From: Aphodovivens sp036306585
Lineage (GTDB): Bacteria; Actinomycetota; Coriobacteriia; Coriobacteriales; Eggerthellaceae
DNA length: 64,000 nt
Direction: 5' to 3'
Assembly: GCA_036306585.1 (NCBI GenBank)
Contig: JAXJZF010000006.1
Span: 1-64,000 of the forward strand
Shown here: positions 62,557 through 64,000 of the stretch, piece by piece
Layout of the letters: each line of letters begins with the position of its first letter
Numbering within the stretch: the first letter of the stretch is position 1
The notes under the pieces: generated by a model
Databases searched by the model: none
Told to the model about the DNA's origin: nothing
The model's input: only the letters and a program-made list of their open reading frames with translations
Program-made: the position numbers and the translations under genes

Positions 62557-63912
62557 ATGTCGCTGCCTGCCTCCGACCGTACCAAGCAACCCGATAACCT
62601 CACCACCATGGACCTGGGCGCCGTCCTGCCGCGCACGGCGGAGGTCCGTGACGACCACCTGTTCGTGGGCGGCGTCGACATGGTCGAACTCGCCCACGAG
62701 ATGGGCACCGCCCTGTACGTGATGGACGAGGCGGATTTGCGCTCCCGCATGGAGGAGTACCGTGAGGCGTTCCGCAGCCGCTATGCTAACTCCGACGTGC
62801 TCTATGCCAGCAAGGCGTTCCAGAACAAGGAGATGATGCGCATCGTCGACGACGAGCGGCTGTGCCTGGACGTGTCGGGCGGCGGCGAGCTGGCGTGTGC
62901 CCAGGCGGCGGGATTCCCCATGGAGCGCGTGTTCGTGCACGGTAACAATAAGACGCCGCAGGAGCTGCGTGAAGCCATCCAGGCGGGCGTAGGGCGCATC
63001 GTGGTGGACAGCCGCATCGAGCTTGGCCGCGTGTCGCAGATCGCCGGCGAGCTGGGCGTGACCCAGCCCATCTATATGCGTATCACTCCCGGCGTCGAAG
63101 CCGACACGCACGAGTACATCCGCACCGGCTGCGAGGACTCGAAGTTCGGCTTCACCATGCTGGACGATTTCGCGTTCCGCTGCGTGAAGGATGCTATGGA
63201 GGCGCCCAACGTGAAGCTGGTGGGCTTGCATTGCCACATCGGCTCGCAGATATTCGCGCTGCATTCGTTCCGCGAGGCGGTTGCGGTGATGGTGGAGCTG
63301 ATGTCGCGCATCCACGATGAATACGGTCTGGTCATCGAAGAGCTTGACCTGGGCGGCGGCCTGGGCATCGCCTACACCGCCACCGACAAGCCCTCCAGCA
63401 TCGAGGACTTCGCCGAGTGCACGGTGAACGCCGTGAAGGATTACTGCGCGCAATATGACGTGCCCCTGCCGCGCATCCTGGTGGAGCCGGGCCGCAGCCT
63501 GGTGGCCAACGCCGGCGTCACGCTGTACACCGTGGGCATCCTGAAGACGCTGCCGAACATCCGCAAGTACGTTGCGGTCGACGGCGGCATGTCCGACAAC
63601 ATCCGTACCGCCCTCTACCACGCCGACTATGAGCCGACCATCGCCAACAAGGCGGGCCAGCCGCGCACCGAGATCGTCACCCTGTGCGGCAAGCACTGCG
63701 AAAGCGGCGACGCCGTGGTGGTGGATATGCCGCTGCAACATCCCGAGCTGGGCGACATCGTGGCGGTGTTCGGCACCGGCGCATACTGCTATTCCATGTC
63801 CAGCAACTACAATGGGCAGCCCCGTCCTGCTATCGTGTTCGTCAAGGACGGCGAGGCCCGCGTGACCACGCGTCGCGAAACGTACGCCGACCTGCTTGCG
63901 CGCGACATTTAG
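62557..63912 (+). CDS. lysA: Diaminopimelate decarboxylase
   Basis: PLP enzyme: meso-DAP to lysine. 451 residues from ATG 62557 (GAAAGGA upstream). YASKAF carries the PLP lysine (about 88), HCHIGSQI (about 227) and DLGGGLGIAY line the pocket, EPGRSLVANAG binds phosphate, and CGKHCESGD holds the active-site Cys. Directly followed (8 nt) by a homoserine dehydrogenase, so an aspartate-family amino-acid operon (lysA-hom, often thrC/thrB next) continues beyond the window. Confidence 0.96.
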   Translation: MSLPASDRTKQPDNLTTMDLGAVLPRTAEVRDDHLFVGGVDMVELAHEMGTALYVMDEADLRSRMEEYREAFRSRYANSDVLYASKAFQNKEMMRIVDDERLCLDVSGGGELACAQAAGFPMERVFVHGNNKTPQELREAIQAGVGRIVVDSRIELGRVSQIAGELGVTQPIYMRITPGVEADTHEYIRTGCEDSKFGFTMLDDFAFRCVKDAMEAPNVKLVGLHCHIGSQIFALHSFREAVAVMVELMSRIHDEYGLVIEELDLGGGLGIAYTATDKPSSIEDFAECTVNAVKDYCAQYDVPLPRILVEPGRSLVANAGVTLYTVGILKTLPNIRKYVAVDGGMSDNIRTALYHADYEPTIANKAGQPRTEIVTLCGKHCESGDAVVVDMPLQHPELGDIVAVFGTGAYCYSMSSNYNGQPRPAIVFVKDGEARVTTRRETYADLLARDI

Positions 63913-63920
63913 GAGAAACG

Positions 63921-64000
63921 ATGACGGTAAAGATCGGATTGGTGGGCACCGGCACCGTAGGGTGCGGTTGCCTGGATGTGCTGAAGGCGCACCGGCAGGA
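63921..64000 (+). CDS. hom: Homoserine dehydrogenase, 3' end beyond window
   Basis: Only 26 codons are visible: MTVKIGLVGTGTVGCGCLDV followed by LKAHRQ. The GxGTVG nucleotide-binding turn at the extreme N-terminus is characteristic of homoserine dehydrogenase. ATG 63921 lies 8 nt after lysA with SD AGGAGA overlapping the lysA stop, which fits a lysA-hom operon. The enzyme reduces aspartate semialdehyde to homoserine, the branch to threonine and methionine. Confidence 0.85.
   Translation, partial: MTVKIGLVGTGTVGCGCLDVLKAHRQ

Overview
The window is a GC-rich, gene-dense stretch of an actinobacterial chromosome. The best fit is an anaerobic Coriobacteriia, probably Eggerthellaceae; this is inferred from gene content, not from a marker comparison. 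Actinobacterial traits are the dnaK-grpE-dnaJ-hspR operon with clpB next to it and an EF-G-like paralogue. Anaerobic, gut-type traits are formate-THF ligase with a separate cyclohydrolase, the ECF substrate-binding components QueT and BioY, an ArsS-like radical SAM protein and molybdenum-related proteins. I found no rRNA, tRNA, IS element, prophage or CRISPR array, so most of the window is ordinary chromosome.

Layout: 1-6455 is the heat-shock cluster (dnaK 3' part, grpE, a zinc-finger-less dnaJ, hspR, clpB), closed by a strong terminator. 6596-9975 holds a 48-residue membrane peptide, trkH, a secreted OB-like protein and rsgA. 10153-14760 holds queT with a long leader, a glycosyltransferase-like gene, a TauE/SafE permease and an orphan LytS-type kinase. 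14930-20316 holds a membrane protein (minus strand), an iron alcohol dehydrogenase, an RlmD-type methyltransferase, cysK and tilS. 20554-26692 holds maf, hpt, ftsH, a folP-folK fusion and birA. 26817-30319 holds a MATE transporter, bioY and fabH. 30448-32217 is a minus-strand two-component system.

32414-37019 holds coaX, a YkgJ-like protein and the one-carbon operon fhs-fchA-folD. 37098-42239 holds the phosphoesterase/radical SAM fusion, a sodium:solute symporter and a minus-strand Xaa-Pro peptidase. 42458-50026 holds a large Gly-rich membrane protein, rplJ-rplL with an attenuated leader, a DUF4013-type membrane protein, a molbindin (minus) and a second EF-G. 50265-54366 holds a minus-strand Tat-like anchored protein and a second two-component system. 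54506-60370 holds purC, a small membrane protein, long-type purL and a Zn-ribbon gene. 60434-64000 holds a MoaE-like gene (minus), a DUF2974 lipase-like gene, lysA and the start of a homoserine dehydrogenase.

Most worth following up: (1) the FolD here has lost the Lys/Gln pair needed for cyclohydrolase activity while a separate cyclohydrolase lies next to it, which suggests a split of the two steps; (2) an ArsS-like radical SAM enzyme is fused to a metallophosphoesterase-like domain that lacks the first metal motif, behind an operator-like palindrome; (3) DHPS and HPPK are fused in the reverse of the eukaryotic order; (4) one histidine kinase seems to start at an AUC codon; (5) several genes look leaderless, and extended -10 promoters recur.
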